From positions 2,108,001-2,172,000 of the forward strand of contig NZ_OW235315.1 in the NCBI RefSeq assembly GCF_934924865.1: DNA of 64,000 bases, written 5' to 3'. Positions 8,563 to 19,038 of the stretch are shown piece by piece. The notes under the pieces were generated by a model, which was given only the letters and a program-made list of their open reading frames with translations, was not told the origin of the DNA and did not search any database. The stretch's first letter is position 1, and every line of letters begins with the position of its first letter. The stretch is from Tepidibacter aestuarii. Lineage in GTDB: Bacteria > Bacillota > Clostridia > Peptostreptococcales > Peptostreptococcaceae. The position numbers were made by a program, and so were the translations under genes.

Positions 8563-8994
8563 TTAACATCTATTGTCTAATACTTTATTAACATCTATTA
8601 ATATTATTATTTGTTCTTCTATTTTGCCAATTCCTTTAATAAAACCATCATTAAAGCCCTCATCAACTATAGAATAATCTATATCATCTTTGTATATTTC
8701 TTTTACTTCTGTTGCAGAATCTACTATAAATCCTACTAACACATCATCTATCTTATTTACTATAATTCTAGAATCTTTATCATAACTTGAACTTTCAATA
8801 TTGAACCTTTTTCTTAAATCTATTACTGGTACTATTTCTCCTCTTAAGTTTATAACTCCCTTTACATATGGATTTGCCTTAGGTACCCTTGTTATTTCAA
8901 TCATTTTTTCTATGGTTTGAACATAATTTATATTAACTCCATAAAACTCACTCTTTAATTTAAAAATAACATATCTTTCTTGAGTATTTTCCAC
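8563..8994 (-). CDS. cheW: Chemotaxis coupling protein CheW
   Basis: Scaffold that links chemoreceptors to CheA. The 143 residues form a single CheW domain with ITRVPKANPYVKGVINLRGEIVPVIDLR as its central signature and a second half ending GIGKIEEQIIILIDVNKVL. The start is GTG at 8994 with GGGGGCG nine bases upstream. It follows cheA by 15 bases. Confidence 0.95.
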   Translation of the reverse strand: MENTQERYVIFKLKSEFYGVNINYVQTIEKMIEITRVPKANPYVKGVINLRGEIVPVIDLRKRFNIESSSYDKDSRIIVNKIDDVLVGFIVDSATEVKEIYKDDIDYSIVDEGFNDGFIKGIGKIEEQIIILIDVNKVLDNRC

Positions 8995-9009
8995 TGTTTT
9001 TACGCCCCC

Positions 9010-11028
9010 TTAAAATAGAGAATTTGTATCTATTATAAGTGCTACACTACCATTCCCTAAAATTGTAGCACCTGCTATAAAATTAATACCACTTAAATAT
9101 TTTCCTAATGATTTTATTACTATCTCTTGTTGTCCTATAAGCTTGTCCACTATTATACCTAAATCTTTATCTCCTTTTTTTACAACTACAACAGTAGATT
9201 CGTCACCGTATTCTACACCTTCTTTTTGTGTGTCTATTACATTTGCTAAATCTACAAGCGGAAGAGTATTTTCTCTGTATAAAACAATATCTTTTCCTTC
9301 TACATTTCTTATATCTTTTTTGTTTATATTAGTTATTTCTTTTATATTGTTTAATGGTATTGCATATTTTTCACTTCCAACCATAACTAATAATGCTTGA
9401 ATTATTGCTAGTGTCAACGGTAGTCTAATAATAAATCTAGTACCTATATTAATTTGAGTCTCTAGCTCTACAATACCTCCTAATGCTTCTATTTTTGTTT
9501 TAACTACATCAAGACCTACACCACGTCCAGATATATCAGATATTTTATCCGCTGTACTAAATCCAGGCGAGAAAATCAAGTTTGCAGCATCTTTGTCATC
9601 CATTACAAGCGATTGCTCTTTAGTTATTATACCTTTTTTTATAGCTTTATTTTTTATCTTTTCAACATTTATTCCTGCTCCATCATCACAAACTTCTATA
9701 ACAACATTATTCCCGTCTGGATAAGAAGACAGTGTAACTGTTCCAACCTCATTTTTATTTAAAGATTTTCTAATTTCAGGTGTTTCTATTCCATGATCTA
9801 TGGAATTTCTTAAAAGATGTATAAGAGGATCTCCAATTTCATCTATTACAGTTCTATCGACTTCGGTATCTTCACCCTCCATTATCAAATTAATTTCTTT
9901 ATTTAATTCTTTTGATAAATCTCTTATCATTCTTGGGAATCTATTAAATACTCTTTCAATAGGAACCATTCTAACTTTAGTCACAGCATCATGCAGACTA
10001 GTTGTTATCGTTTCTAAATATTCTATTGCTTCATTCATATTTTGAGTTTTAGAAGATACATCTATATCCTCCAATCTAGTTTTTACTATTATAAGTTCAC
10101 TAACTAAATTCATTAAATTATCTAATCTGTCTATATCTACCCTTACAGTTTTTCCTGTTTTTCCTTTTTTTGATTTACTTTGTATTTCGTTACCAGCATT
10201 TATATTCTTAATCTGAGATTCATTTTTATTCTCTATATCATCTTTTACAATTTCTTCATTATGTTCAGCGTGATCACTGATTTTTATATCTGTTACTTCT
10301 GTTATTTCGACTTCACTTATTTCAGATATATTTTTGATTTTATCTATTAAAATACTCTCATCCAATTTTGTAACAACTGTTACATCAAAAGAATTTGAAA
10401 ATTTTTCATCTTCTATATCTTCAACACAAGGATTTGAGTATATTATTTCTCCATCTTCTTCCACTGTTTTAAATACTAAAAATGCTCTAGCTGATTTTAG
10501 CATACAGCTTTCATCTAAAGTTATTTTTAAATCATATACATTTAAACCCTCAGCTTTAGCTTTGCCTACTATATCATTTACATAATTCCATTCATCTTCA
10601 ATTTCTTCATTTTGTATGTTCAAATCATCCGATCCTGCATTTTCTATATTTTCTATTTTTTCTAATCTACTTAATATATTTTCTATAGATTTGTCTGATT
10701 CAGAACCTTCATTTTCTATATTTTTAACAAATCCTTCCAATATATCTAATCCTTCAAATAGAATGTCTATTATGTTTGTGTTTATATTCAGTTTGTTACT
10801 TCTTATATCATCAAGTACATTTTCCATTTTATGAGTAAGATTAGCCATTTTTGTAAATCCCATAGTAGAAGACATTCCTTTTAACGTATGGGCTATTCTG
10901 AATATCTCATTCACTATTTCTATATTAGAAGCATCATTTTCTAAATCTAATAATCTCTGGTTTAAATTATCCAAATGTTCTTTTGATTCGTCTAAAAACA
11001 TATCTATATATTGTTCTAAATCAAACAT
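9010..11028 (-). CDS. cheA: Chemotaxis sensor histidine kinase CheA
   Basis: Phosphorylates CheY and CheB in response to receptor signals. Domains in order in 672 residues: HPt P1 with phospho-acceptor His47 in RIAHTLKGMSSTMGF; a variable Glu/Asn-rich linker with a P2-like CheY-binding region (about 150-260); dimerisation P3 (about 290-360); kinase P4 with the N box HLLRNSIDHGIETP, G1 VCDDGAGI and G2 ISGRGVGLDVVK; and a CheW-like P5 at the C-terminus. GGGGAGG precedes the ATG. Between cheB and cheW. Confidence 0.97.
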   Translation of the reverse strand: MFDLEQYIDMFLDESKEHLDNLNQRLLDLENDASNIEIVNEIFRIAHTLKGMSSTMGFTKMANLTHKMENVLDDIRSNKLNINTNIIDILFEGLDILEGFVKNIENEGSESDKSIENILSRLEKIENIENAGSDDLNIQNEEIEDEWNYVNDIVGKAKAEGLNVYDLKITLDESCMLKSARAFLVFKTVEEDGEIIYSNPCVEDIEDEKFSNSFDVTVVTKLDESILIDKIKNISEISEVEITEVTDIKISDHAEHNEEIVKDDIENKNESQIKNINAGNEIQSKSKKGKTGKTVRVDIDRLDNLMNLVSELIIVKTRLEDIDVSSKTQNMNEAIEYLETITTSLHDAVTKVRMVPIERVFNRFPRMIRDLSKELNKEINLIMEGEDTEVDRTVIDEIGDPLIHLLRNSIDHGIETPEIRKSLNKNEVGTVTLSSYPDGNNVVIEVCDDGAGINVEKIKNKAIKKGIITKEQSLVMDDKDAANLIFSPGFSTADKISDISGRGVGLDVVKTKIEALGGIVELETQINIGTRFIIRLPLTLAIIQALLVMVGSEKYAIPLNNIKEITNINKKDIRNVEGKDIVLYRENTLPLVDLANVIDTQKEGVEYGDESTVVVVKKGDKDLGIIVDKLIGQQEIVIKSLGKYLSGINFIAGATILGNGSVALIIDTNSLF

Positions 11029-11031
11029 AAT

Positions 11032-12102
11032 CTAAAACCTCCCCATTAATTTATTAATTTCTTTCCCTATATAATTAATTGGAATTACTTTATCTGCTAA
11101 ACCTAAATTTATAATACTCTTGGGCATTCCAAATACTACACAAGTCGACTCATCCTCGGCAATGGATATAATATTTTTTTTTGATTCTTTTAATTTCTTT
11201 AATCCTTTAGAACCATCACTTCCCATCCCCGTCATTACTACTGTTATTAGTTTTTTTATATTTATTTCACATAATGAATAAAACATTGCATCTGCAGATG
11301 GTTTGTGTCCAGATATCTTTTCACCATCATCCAATATTACTCTTATGTTGTTTCTCTCTTCTTTAAACTTCATATGTCTATTCCCAGGAGCTATATATAC
11401 GATATTATTCCTTAATAATTCACCATCTTCTGCTTCCTTAACATATAAGCTCGACATGTTGTTTAATCTATTGGCCAGTGATTTTGTAAACCCAGCAGGC
11501 ATATGCTGAACAATAACTACCGGAGAATTTATTTCACTAGACAAAGTAGATATTACACCTTGTAAAGCCCTAGGTCCTCCTGTTGATGTAGCTATTGCTA
11601 TTATATTATCTATATTCTCTTTTCTATTAAAGTCTTTATTAAAATCATTCTTAACATTATCAATAGTTTTAATTTTGTAATTATAATTTTTATTATATTG
11701 CTTAACTCTAGATGCTATTTTTACTTTATCTATAACTAATTTTTTCATATCGTCATTATTTATTTTAAAAATGTTAGATGGTTTAGTTATAAAATCAACA
11801 GCACCTAATTCTAATGCCTTTATAGTTAAATCAGCCCCATTTTTTGTAAGACTGCTTAACATCAAGACAGATGTCGGTTTTTTTACCATAATTTTTTTTA
11901 ATGTATCAATACCATCCATAACTGGCATTTCAATATCAAGTGTTACAACATCAATTTCATTTTTAATTAACTTCTCAATAGCTTCTTTGCCATTCTTCGC
12001 AAAATCTACAATCTCTATTTCTCTATCTGAAGACAAAATATCTTTTATAAGTTTTCTTATAAATGCTGAATCATCAACTATCAATACTTTTATTTTATTC
12101 AT
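11032..12102 (-). CDS. cheB: Chemotaxis protein-glutamate methylesterase CheB
   Basis: Response regulator plus methylesterase/deamidase that resets chemoreceptors. The 356-residue protein has a receiver domain (VDDSAFIRKL; phospho-Asp56 in TLDIEMPVMDG; TKPS lysine) and a catalytic domain with the Ser in IAIATSTGGPRAL, His in VIVQHMPAGF and Asp in TGMGSDGSKGL. No cheR is in this window, so the partner methyltransferase must lie elsewhere. Four bases upstream of cheA. Confidence 0.96.
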   Translation of the reverse strand: MNKIKVLIVDDSAFIRKLIKDILSSDREIEIVDFAKNGKEAIEKLIKNEIDVVTLDIEMPVMDGIDTLKKIMVKKPTSVLMLSSLTKNGADLTIKALELGAVDFITKPSNIFKINNDDMKKLVIDKVKIASRVKQYNKNYNYKIKTIDNVKNDFNKDFNRKENIDNIIAIATSTGGPRALQGVISTLSSEINSPVVIVQHMPAGFTKSLANRLNNMSSLYVKEAEDGELLRNNIVYIAPGNRHMKFKEERNNIRVILDDGEKISGHKPSADAMFYSLCEINIKKLITVVMTGMGSDGSKGLKKLKESKKNIISIAEDESTCVVFGMPKSIINLGLADKVIPINYIGKEINKLMGRF

Positions 12103-12103
12103 A

Positions 12104-12751
12104 TCAAATCAATCCTTTTTGCCTTAATATTCTTTGTTGTTTAAATATATAAGCAACTATATAATCTCTAATGTTTTTAGATAATTCTATAAACTTAAGG
12201 CTGATTTCAAACTGTTCCAAGTTTTTTTCATATACATTAGACCTTATTACTTCTGATTTTATAGTTAATTCTTCATCACCTATAAACATTTTACATATTA
12301 CTACTGTATTTAAATCTAATTTAACATCAGATATAAACCTAAGTCCACCTTCACTTAAATCTTTTGTATATCCATCAGCAAAAAAATTTTCTTTGTAGTA
12401 AACAGATATTTTATTGCTAACAGGCAATCTATAATAATTTCTTCTTTGCTTTTTTTTAGTTTCATTAATTTGCTTTATTTTTATATATGCAATGTTTTCA
12501 TTATTCCTATATATAACAGTAGCATCAAAGCAATAAATTCCTTTATTTTTTATACTATATATAATGCTTACCTTACTACTCGTAGGTATATTTATTACCT
12601 TTCCTTTATGTATTGGCATAGCTACTATATATTCATCTTCAGATGTTATTTCCATTAATTGACTTATTAAGTTTTTATTAATATCTATATACCCATCTAT
12701 AACTTTAATTTCTAGTTTATCTCCTACTTCAAAGAAATTCTTATATTTCAT
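12104..12751 (-). CDS. PilZ-domain flagellar brake protein (YcgR-like)
   Basis: 215 residues: an N-terminal YcgR-type beta domain and a C-terminal PilZ domain. The c-di-GMP-binding motifs are visible as KQRRNYYRLPV (RxxxR type) and DLSEGGLRF (D/NxSxxG). In related proteins c-di-GMP binding slows the motor or alters switching. Its place between flhG and cheB supports motility control. ATG at 12751 is nine bases from GGGGGGTG; the GTG at 12763 lies within that site. Confidence 0.88.
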   Translation of the reverse strand: MKYKNFFEVGDKLEIKVIDGYIDINKNLISQLMEITSEDEYIVAMPIHKGKVINIPTSSKVSIIYSIKNKGIYCFDATVIYRNNENIAYIKIKQINETKKKQRRNYYRLPVSNKISVYYKENFFADGYTKDLSEGGLRFISDVKLDLNTVVICKMFIGDEELTIKSEVIRSNVYEKNLEQFEISLKFIELSKNIRDYIVAYIFKQQRILRQKGLI

Positions 12752-12759
12752 GAAAATAT

Positions 12760-13647
12760 TCACCCCCCTAAAAATAAATTAGATAGTCTATTTATAAAAT
12801 TATTGAATTTATTTTTATTTTCTATATTTCCTAATAATGAATCACAAATATTTTCTATATTTTTACTTGCTAAGCAATTAGGCGAATTCAGTACAAATGG
12901 AACTTGCTTTTTTACTGAGTTTCTAACATTTTTATCATCACTTATATATCCCATATAATTTATAGGCTTATTTAAAAATCGTTTTGATACAATCTCCATT
13001 TTTTTAAATGTCATTTCTGCTTCTTTTTTATTATCAACTCTATTTATAACCATATTTATTGCTTTATCAGTTGTTTTTTTTGTAATTACTTTTATTAATG
13101 CATATGCATCAGCTATTGATGTAGGCTCTGGAGTGGTCACTACAATAACTTCTTGAGCTGCTAGTACAAATGACATTACGGACTTTGATATTCCAGCACC
13201 TGTATCTACTAATATAAAATCAACATATTCTTTCAAATAAACCATATTATTTAGTATTTTGTTAATTTTATATATTGGTAAATCAGCAACCTCACTAATT
13301 CCAGCACCACCAGAAATTATTTTTATTCCTAGGGGTCCATCAACCATTATATCTTCTATTTTTATATCATCTTCTACCAAATCTATAAAACCATATCTTA
13401 TATCTATTCCTAATAAAATTTCGATATTAGCAAGTCCTAGGTCAGCATCAATTACTAATACTCTATTTCCTCTTTGTCTTAATGCCAAAGCTAAATTTAA
13501 TGTGAAATTTGTCTTTCCTACTCCACCTTTCCCACTAGATACACATATAACTCTAGGGCTTTCATTTGAATCCATGTTACTTTCAGATAAGTAGCTATAT
13601 TTATTTTTTTTCAAAATAGCGCTTCTAAGTTTAGAGGCTTGATCCAT
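12760..13647 (-). CDS. flhG: MinD/ParA-like flagellar number regulator FlhG
   Basis: P-loop ATPase that with FlhF sets number and placement of flagella (YlxH in Bacillus). The 295-residue protein has the deviant Walker A SSGKGGVGKTNFTLNLA, a switch-I-like VIDADLGLANIEILLG, and VDFILVDTGAGIS as Walker B. An N-terminal DQASKLR motif matches the FlhF-activating helix of the family. ATG at 13647 is inside the end of flhF (17-base overlap) behind GGGAGGAAG. Confidence 0.93.
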   Translation of the reverse strand: MDQASKLRSAILKKNKYSYLSESNMDSNESPRVICVSSGKGGVGKTNFTLNLALALRQRGNRVLVIDADLGLANIEILLGIDIRYGFIDLVEDDIKIEDIMVDGPLGIKIISGGAGISEVADLPIYKINKILNNMVYLKEYVDFILVDTGAGISKSVMSFVLAAQEVIVVTTPEPTSIADAYALIKVITKKTTDKAINMVINRVDNKKEAEMTFKKMEIVSKRFLNKPINYMGYISDDKNVRNSVKKQVPFVLNSPNCLASKNIENICDSLLGNIENKNKFNNFINRLSNLFLGG

Positions 13648-14803
13648 AATTTCTTCCTCCCAAAATATCATCGACTATTTTTTCAATATCAAATTCTTCT
13701 ATATCATCAGGAACATTTTGGCCATATGTTATATATTTTATTTCTTTTCCAAAATTATACAATATATCCAATATAACTCCGACTCTAGACGTTTCATCTG
13801 TCTTTGTTATTATGATTTTGTAGTCATCTAAAAAACTATATTTTTCTATAATTTCTTTTATGTCTTGTATATGCCAGTTGGCATTTAAAACCAAGAAAAT
13901 ATTTTTTTGTTCAAAACAATTTATAAACTGTTTTAGTTCCTCCATATGTTCTTTATTTTTATGACTTCTTCCAGCAGTATCTACAAATATTACATCTCTG
14001 TTTTTTAACCTTTGTGTAGAGTAAGATACATCATCTAAGTCATATGCTACTTCGAGAGGAGCATTTAATATATCTGCATATATTTTCAATTGATCAACAG
14101 CAGAAATTCTATATGTGTCCAGTGTCAAAAAACCTACCTTTTTATCATTCTTCAAAACTTGATTTGAAGCAAGTTTTGCTAATGTTGTAGTCTTACCAAC
14201 ACCTGTAGTACCTACAAATATATTAATTTTTCCATCAAAATCAACACTTTTATATCCATCCTTTTTAAACTTTTCAATAAAGTATCTCTTTGTGTATTTT
14301 ATGAAATCATCATCCTCAAAGTGTTTATCTTCTATACTGCTTAGTATATCTTCAATTAAAGCCTTAGATAAGCCTATGCTTTCTAGTAAATCATAATTTT
14401 TTTTATAATTATCTTTATTAAAATTATTATTTAAATTAATATCGACCTTATTATTAATTTTCATCATCATATTTTTTAACTCTTGTATTTGCTTGTTTAT
14501 TTCTGTTACATCTTGCTGCCTATTATAACTATCTTTAGTATATTCTTTTTTAGGTTTATTGAACATTTCTATATTTTTATTTATTGTTTCTGATTGTTCT
14601 TGTTGAGATGTATGAATTTTATTATCAACAATTTCTTTTTCCAAAGCAGCCAACACTTCTACTTTTTCCTTACTCGAAATTCCAAACATACCTTTTGTCT
14701 TTATTTTTTTAGTGTGTATTATTACAGCATCATCACCTAATTCATCTCTTACTTTCTTTATTGCTTCTTGGGCATTATCTGCAACGAATTTCTTTATCTG
14801 CAT
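13631..14803 (-). CDS. flhF: SRP-type GTPase FlhF
   Basis: SRP-family GTPase that marks the site of flagellar assembly. The 390 residues begin with the B domain (MQIKKFVADNAQEAIKKVRDELG), followed by a Gln/Asn/Lys-rich linker (about 75-130) and an NG domain. The NG domain has G1 FVGTTGVGKTTTLAKLA, LDTYRISAVDQLK, G3 DVIFVDTAGRSH and G4 ITKTDET. It lies directly after flhA (one base between), upstream of its partner flhG. Confidence 0.95.
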   Translation of the reverse strand: MQIKKFVADNAQEAIKKVRDELGDDAVIIHTKKIKTKGMFGISSKEKVEVLAALEKEIVDNKIHTSQQEQSETINKNIEMFNKPKKEYTKDSYNRQQDVTEINKQIQELKNMMMKINNKVDINLNNNFNKDNYKKNYDLLESIGLSKALIEDILSSIEDKHFEDDDFIKYTKRYFIEKFKKDGYKSVDFDGKINIFVGTTGVGKTTTLAKLASNQVLKNDKKVGFLTLDTYRISAVDQLKIYADILNAPLEVAYDLDDVSYSTQRLKNRDVIFVDTAGRSHKNKEHMEELKQFINCFEQKNIFLVLNANWHIQDIKEIIEKYSFLDDYKIIITKTDETSRVGVILDILYNFGKEIKYITYGQNVPDDIEEFDIEKIVDDILGGRNYGSSL

Positions 14804-14804
14804 A

Positions 14805-16850
14805 TTATATACTCACCGTCCCAACAGATTGTATTTTAACTTTAGGATCTATTTCATTGTACGAAAGAACTATTATATCATCACTAATTTGATCTATAAA
14901 TCTCTTGAAATATATTCTTATAATAGGAGCAGTTACTATTATTGGTTGTTCTCCTATTGACAATAATTTTTCCACTTCTTTGCTTAAACTTTCTACTAAT
15001 TTTTGAGAAATATGTGGATCTAAAGCCAAATAATTTCCTGTTTCTGTTTGTTGTATAGAGTCCATTATTACTTGTTCTAAATTAGTATCTAAGTTTATAA
15101 CTCTAGCTTGATTATTAGATATAAATTGTTTTGTAATAGACCTAAATAAAGATTGTCTTACGTATTCTGTTAATGCATCTGAATCTTTAGTTAAAACCCC
15201 ATAATCTCCCAATGTCTCTAATATTGTAGCTAAATTTCGTATAGATATGCCTTCTTTTAACAAGTTTGATAACACTTTTTGGATTTCTCCTAATGAGAAT
15301 AAATTTGGTATAACTTCATCAACTAAAGCCGCATTAGTTTCCTTTAGATTATCTATTAACATTTTAACTTCTTGTCTTCCTAATAATTCGTATGTGTACT
15401 TCTTTATAACCTCTGTTAAGTGAGTAGATATTATTGACGGAGGATCTACAACTGTATATCCAAATATTTCTGCCTTTTCTCTTTCTTTTTCATCTATCCA
15501 TTTAGCAGGAAGTCCAAACGCAGGTTCTATTGTATCAATACCTACTACATCGCCCTCTGCAACTCCTGAATTCATAGCAAGATAATGATCAAACATTATC
15601 TCACCTCTAGCCATCTCTACTCCTTTTATTTTTATAATATATTCATTTGCCTCAAGCTGTATATTATCTCTCAATCTTATCATAGGAACAATAATTCCCA
15701 TTTCAAGAGCACATTGTCTCCTAATCATAACTAATCTATCAAACAAATCTCCTCCTTGAGACTTGTCTGCAAGAGGTATTATTCCATAACCAAATTCAAG
15801 TTCAATAGAATCAACTTGTAAAAGGGGCAATACATTTTCAGGTTTTCTTATATCCTCTATTTCATCATTAATTTCATCGCCTTGTTTTTGAGAGCCTATA
15901 TCATCTTCTTCTATATTCTGATTTGATTTTTTTAAATTAATACCTATAACCACAAACACTATAGACAGAGTGAAATATGGAATAAATGGTAGTGGTGTTA
16001 AAGACAAAGAAAATAATACACCTGATATTACATACATTATTTTAGGTTCTCTAAAAAGCTGGTTTATAACATCATTTCCCAAATTGGATTCAGATGCAGC
16101 CCTAGTAACAACTATACCTGTAGCTGTTGAAATCAATAAAGCAGGTACCTGAGATACAAGTCCATCTCCGACAGTTAATAGTGTATACCTAACTACGGCT
16201 TCCTGAATTGAAAGTTTTTGAAAAACAACCCCCATGACAAAGCCAGCTAGTATATTAATAATAGCAATCATTATACCTGCTATAGAATCTCCTTTTACAA
16301 ACTTAGATGCTCCATCCATAGCTCCATAAAAATCAGCTTCCATTTGTATTTTTTTTCTTCTATCTCTAGCTTCTTTTTCATCTATAAGACCTGAATTTAA
16401 ATCTGCATCTATTGCCATCTGTTTTCCTGGCATAGCATCAAGTGTAAATCTTGCGCCTACCTCTGATACCCTCTCGGCTCCTTTAGTTATTACCATGAAT
16501 TGTATTACAACTATTATAATAAATACTATAAAGCCAACTAATGCGTTTCCGCCCATTACAAAATTACCAAATGCTTCTATTACATTACCCGCACTTCCTG
16601 TACCTAATATATATCTAGTACTAGTTACATTAAGTGCCAGTCTAAACAGCGTTGTAATTAATAATAAGGATGGAAATATTGAAAATTCCAAAGCTTCTTT
16701 ATTATATATAGCAATCAAAAGTATTAATAATGATAAAGATATATTTAAACTTAAAAGTATATCAAGCATAAACAAAGGCACTGGTATTATTATCATTAAA
16801 ATTATACCTATAATACCTAAGGTAACTATAATATCTCCTGATTTCTTCAC
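14805..16850 (-). CDS. flhA: Flagellar type III export gate protein FlhA
   Basis: Large export-gate subunit. About eight membrane helices occupy the first 310 residues with the conserved FHIPEP-type loop (RFTLDAMPGKQMAIDADLNSG). A cytoplasmic domain for chaperone-substrate docking follows. Length about 681. A GTG at 16850 has AGGGTGG five to six bases upstream and gives a family-like N-terminus (MKKSGDIIV); the GTG at 16859 is three codons earlier and overlaps the site. Between flhB and flhF. Confidence 0.95.
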   Translation of the reverse strand: MKKSGDIIVTLGIIGIILMIIIPVPLFMLDILLSLNISLSLLILLIAIYNKEALEFSIFPSLLLITTLFRLALNVTSTRYILGTGSAGNVIEAFGNFVMGGNALVGFIVFIIIVVIQFMVITKGAERVSEVGARFTLDAMPGKQMAIDADLNSGLIDEKEARDRRKKIQMEADFYGAMDGASKFVKGDSIAGIMIAIINILAGFVMGVVFQKLSIQEAVVRYTLLTVGDGLVSQVPALLISTATGIVVTRAASESNLGNDVINQLFREPKIMYVISGVLFSLSLTPLPFIPYFTLSIVFVVIGINLKKSNQNIEEDDIGSQKQGDEINDEIEDIRKPENVLPLLQVDSIELEFGYGIIPLADKSQGGDLFDRLVMIRRQCALEMGIIVPMIRLRDNIQLEANEYIIKIKGVEMARGEIMFDHYLAMNSGVAEGDVVGIDTIEPAFGLPAKWIDEKEREKAEIFGYTVVDPPSIISTHLTEVIKKYTYELLGRQEVKMLIDNLKETNAALVDEVIPNLFSLGEIQKVLSNLLKEGISIRNLATILETLGDYGVLTKDSDALTEYVRQSLFRSITKQFISNNQARVINLDTNLEQVIMDSIQQTETGNYLALDPHISQKLVESLSKEVEKLLSIGEQPIIVTAPIIRIYFKRFIDQISDDIIVLSYNEIDPKVKIQSVGTVSI

Positions 16851-16860
16851 TTCAACCACC

Positions 16861-17949
16861 CTATCTAGTCACATTTTTTAACGAATATACATAAGCAAGT
16901 ATTTCTGCTATTGCTTCATATAGCTCTGGAGGTATTATATCTCCTATATTTACGTTTGAATACAACTGCCTTGCTAACGGTTTATTCTCTATTATTGGTA
17001 CATCACTTTCCCTAGCTTTTTCTTTAATTTTTAAAGCGACCATATTTTTCCCCTTTGCAACTACATATGGTGCATCGCTTTTATGTTCATCATATTTTAT
17101 AGCAACAGCAAAATGAGTAGGATTCGTTATTATAACATCCGCCTTAGGAACATCTTGCATCATTCTTTTCATAGCAGATTGTCTCTGCTTTTCTTTTATT
17201 TTTGATTTTATTTGTGGATCTCCTTCTGACTGTTTGTATTCCTCTTTAATTTCTTGTTTTGACATTTTTAAATTTTTATTATGTTCATATAATTGGTATA
17301 AATAATCAAATAAAGATAAAACTAAAAGATATATTGATAATTTTATACCAAGACTAAGAGTTAAGTCTAAAAGATTATATGAAATTTGAAATTCATTTAA
17401 ATTGATGCTTTTTAAAATATATACTATATTTTTTTTCATATAATTGTAAGCTATTACTGTTAGAATCAATATTTTAAAGCTTGATTTCCCAAATTCAAAT
17501 AAAGCCTTTACAGAAAACATTCTTTTAAAGCCTTCTATAGGGTTTAATTTATCAAATTTAAATTTTAAATTTTCAGTTGTAAATAAGTTTCCTACTTGAG
17601 CTTTACTACTAATAAATGCTATGCTGGCATTTATTAGTACTATTATTAATCCTATTTTTAATGCAAAATAGAAAATATATATTAACACTCTATACCCTAT
17701 TAATGTATTATTAAATTCAATATCGAAGAAATTGTTTCTAAAAAACAAAATTGATTCGTAAAAACTAGATACTATATATTTACCTAAGTACTTTAAACTT
17801 AATAAAGAAAATAACAATGTAAGTGCCGAAGTTATTTCTTTACTTTGGACTACTTGTCCCTTTTTCCTAGCTTCTTGCTTTTTTTTAGGAGTAGCCTTTT
17901 CTGATTTTTCTCCTGAAAAAAGCTGCAGATTTATATTCATGCAAGTCAT
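16861..17949 (-). CDS. flhB: Flagellar export switch protein FlhB
   Basis: Controls substrate-specificity switching of the flagellar export apparatus by autocleavage. The 362 residues start with the typical GEKSEKATPKKKQEARKKGQV segment, then four membrane helices. The cytoplasmic domain carries the cleavage motif NPTH in DVIITNPTHFAVAIKY. FliR and FlhB are separate genes here, unlike clostridia where they are fused. Start ATG at 17949 follows GAGG by nine bases. Confidence 0.96.
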   Translation of the reverse strand: MTCMNINLQLFSGEKSEKATPKKKQEARKKGQVVQSKEITSALTLLFSLLSLKYLGKYIVSSFYESILFFRNNFFDIEFNNTLIGYRVLIYIFYFALKIGLIIVLINASIAFISSKAQVGNLFTTENLKFKFDKLNPIEGFKRMFSVKALFEFGKSSFKILILTVIAYNYMKKNIVYILKSINLNEFQISYNLLDLTLSLGIKLSIYLLVLSLFDYLYQLYEHNKNLKMSKQEIKEEYKQSEGDPQIKSKIKEKQRQSAMKRMMQDVPKADVIITNPTHFAVAIKYDEHKSDAPYVVAKGKNMVALKIKEKARESDVPIIENKPLARQLYSNVNIGDIIPPELYEAIAEILAYVYSLKNVTR

Positions 17950-17954
17950 TTATC

Positions 17955-18740
17955 TCATCCTCGAAGTATTTTTGTAATATTAAATATAAATTTATACATG
18001 TCTTTAAATACAGTTTCCATTATAGGTTGATAATATGGAAATACAATAGACAGTATTAATAATCCCAACATTACTTTGATGGGCATTCCAACAACAAAAA
18101 CATTCATTTGAGGCATAGTTCTAGCTAATATACCTAATATTAGATTTGTAGACAGTATCATTATAGTTACAGGTATTGATATTTTAATTGCCATAATAAA
18201 TATATAATTAAATATATCTATTACAAACTTTAAAATATTAGAATCTAAGTTAATGTTGCTTTTAATAGGTATTATATAAAAACTGTTAACTAACGCTTTT
18301 ATTAAATAATGATGTCCATTAATTGTTAAAAATACTAATGTAGCTATTATATAAATTAAATTCCCGGTAATAGGTACTTGAAATCCGTATTGAGGATCCA
18401 CTACATTTGCCATACTAAATCCTAAATCTCTGTCTATAAAAGACCCAGCTAAGAAAAAAGTAGAGAACACTATAAAAGCTATAAATCCTATAACTAGGCC
18501 TACTATCAATTCTTTTATTGATAAAAATAATATCTGTAAAAATGGCATATATTCTAAATTAGAACTATCTATAAATGGTAATACTATATAAGCTAATATT
18601 ATTGAAAATCCCAATTTAAAAATATTCGGAAGGTTTTTCCTTCCGAATATCGGTGATGCTATAAATAAACCTATACACCTTGCTAGTATAAGCATGTACA
18701 CATTTATATAATTTAATATTTGATTTAAAACATCATTCAT
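17955..18740 (-). CDS. fliR: Flagellar export protein FliR
   Basis: Membrane component of the export channel core. 261 residues with six predicted hydrophobic segments and the family's GLVIGFIAFIVF and VDPQYGFQVP stretches; the C-terminal helix ends before a short polar tail. It precedes flhB by five bases and follows fliQ by 13, matching the standard fliP-Q-R-flhB order. Confidence 0.95.
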   Translation of the reverse strand: MNDVLNQILNYINVYMLILARCIGLFIASPIFGRKNLPNIFKLGFSIILAYIVLPFIDSSNLEYMPFLQILFLSIKELIVGLVIGFIAFIVFSTFFLAGSFIDRDLGFSMANVVDPQYGFQVPITGNLIYIIATLVFLTINGHHYLIKALVNSFYIIPIKSNINLDSNILKFVIDIFNYIFIMAIKISIPVTIMILSTNLILGILARTMPQMNVFVVGMPIKVMLGLLILSIVFPYYQPIMETVFKDMYKFIFNITKILRG

Positions 18741-18753
18741 ATTATCATCTCTT

Positions 18754-19023
18754 TTATTTCATAAACTTATCAAAATTTAAAAATAAATTTTGAGTAAAAT
18801 TAACAATAGTATTTATCATCCAATGTCCGAATAGAGCTAATGACAAAAATGTAACTACAATTTTAGGTACAAATGACAATGTAGCTTCCTGTATTTGCGT
18901 TGTAGCTTGAAATATACTTACCAATAAACCAACTACAAGACTTAATATCAATATCGGAGATGCTAACATTAAAATCATAGTTAAAGCCTGTTGCCCTAAA
19001 TTAACAGCAGAACTTACATCCAC
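18754..19023 (-). CDS. fliQ: Flagellar export protein FliQ
   Basis: Two-helix membrane subunit of the export channel. 89 residues, with SPILILSLVVGLLVSIFQATTQIQEATLSF(VPK) as the diagnostic first helix and loop, and LALFGHWMINTIVNFTQNLF in the second. Starts at GTG 19023 behind GGGAAGTG. Between fliP and fliR. Confidence 0.96.
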   Translation of the reverse strand: MDVSSAVNLGQQALTMILMLASPILILSLVVGLLVSIFQATTQIQEATLSFVPKIVVTFLSLALFGHWMINTIVNFTQNLFLNFDKFMK

Positions 19024-19038
19024 TTTTTCACTTCCCTT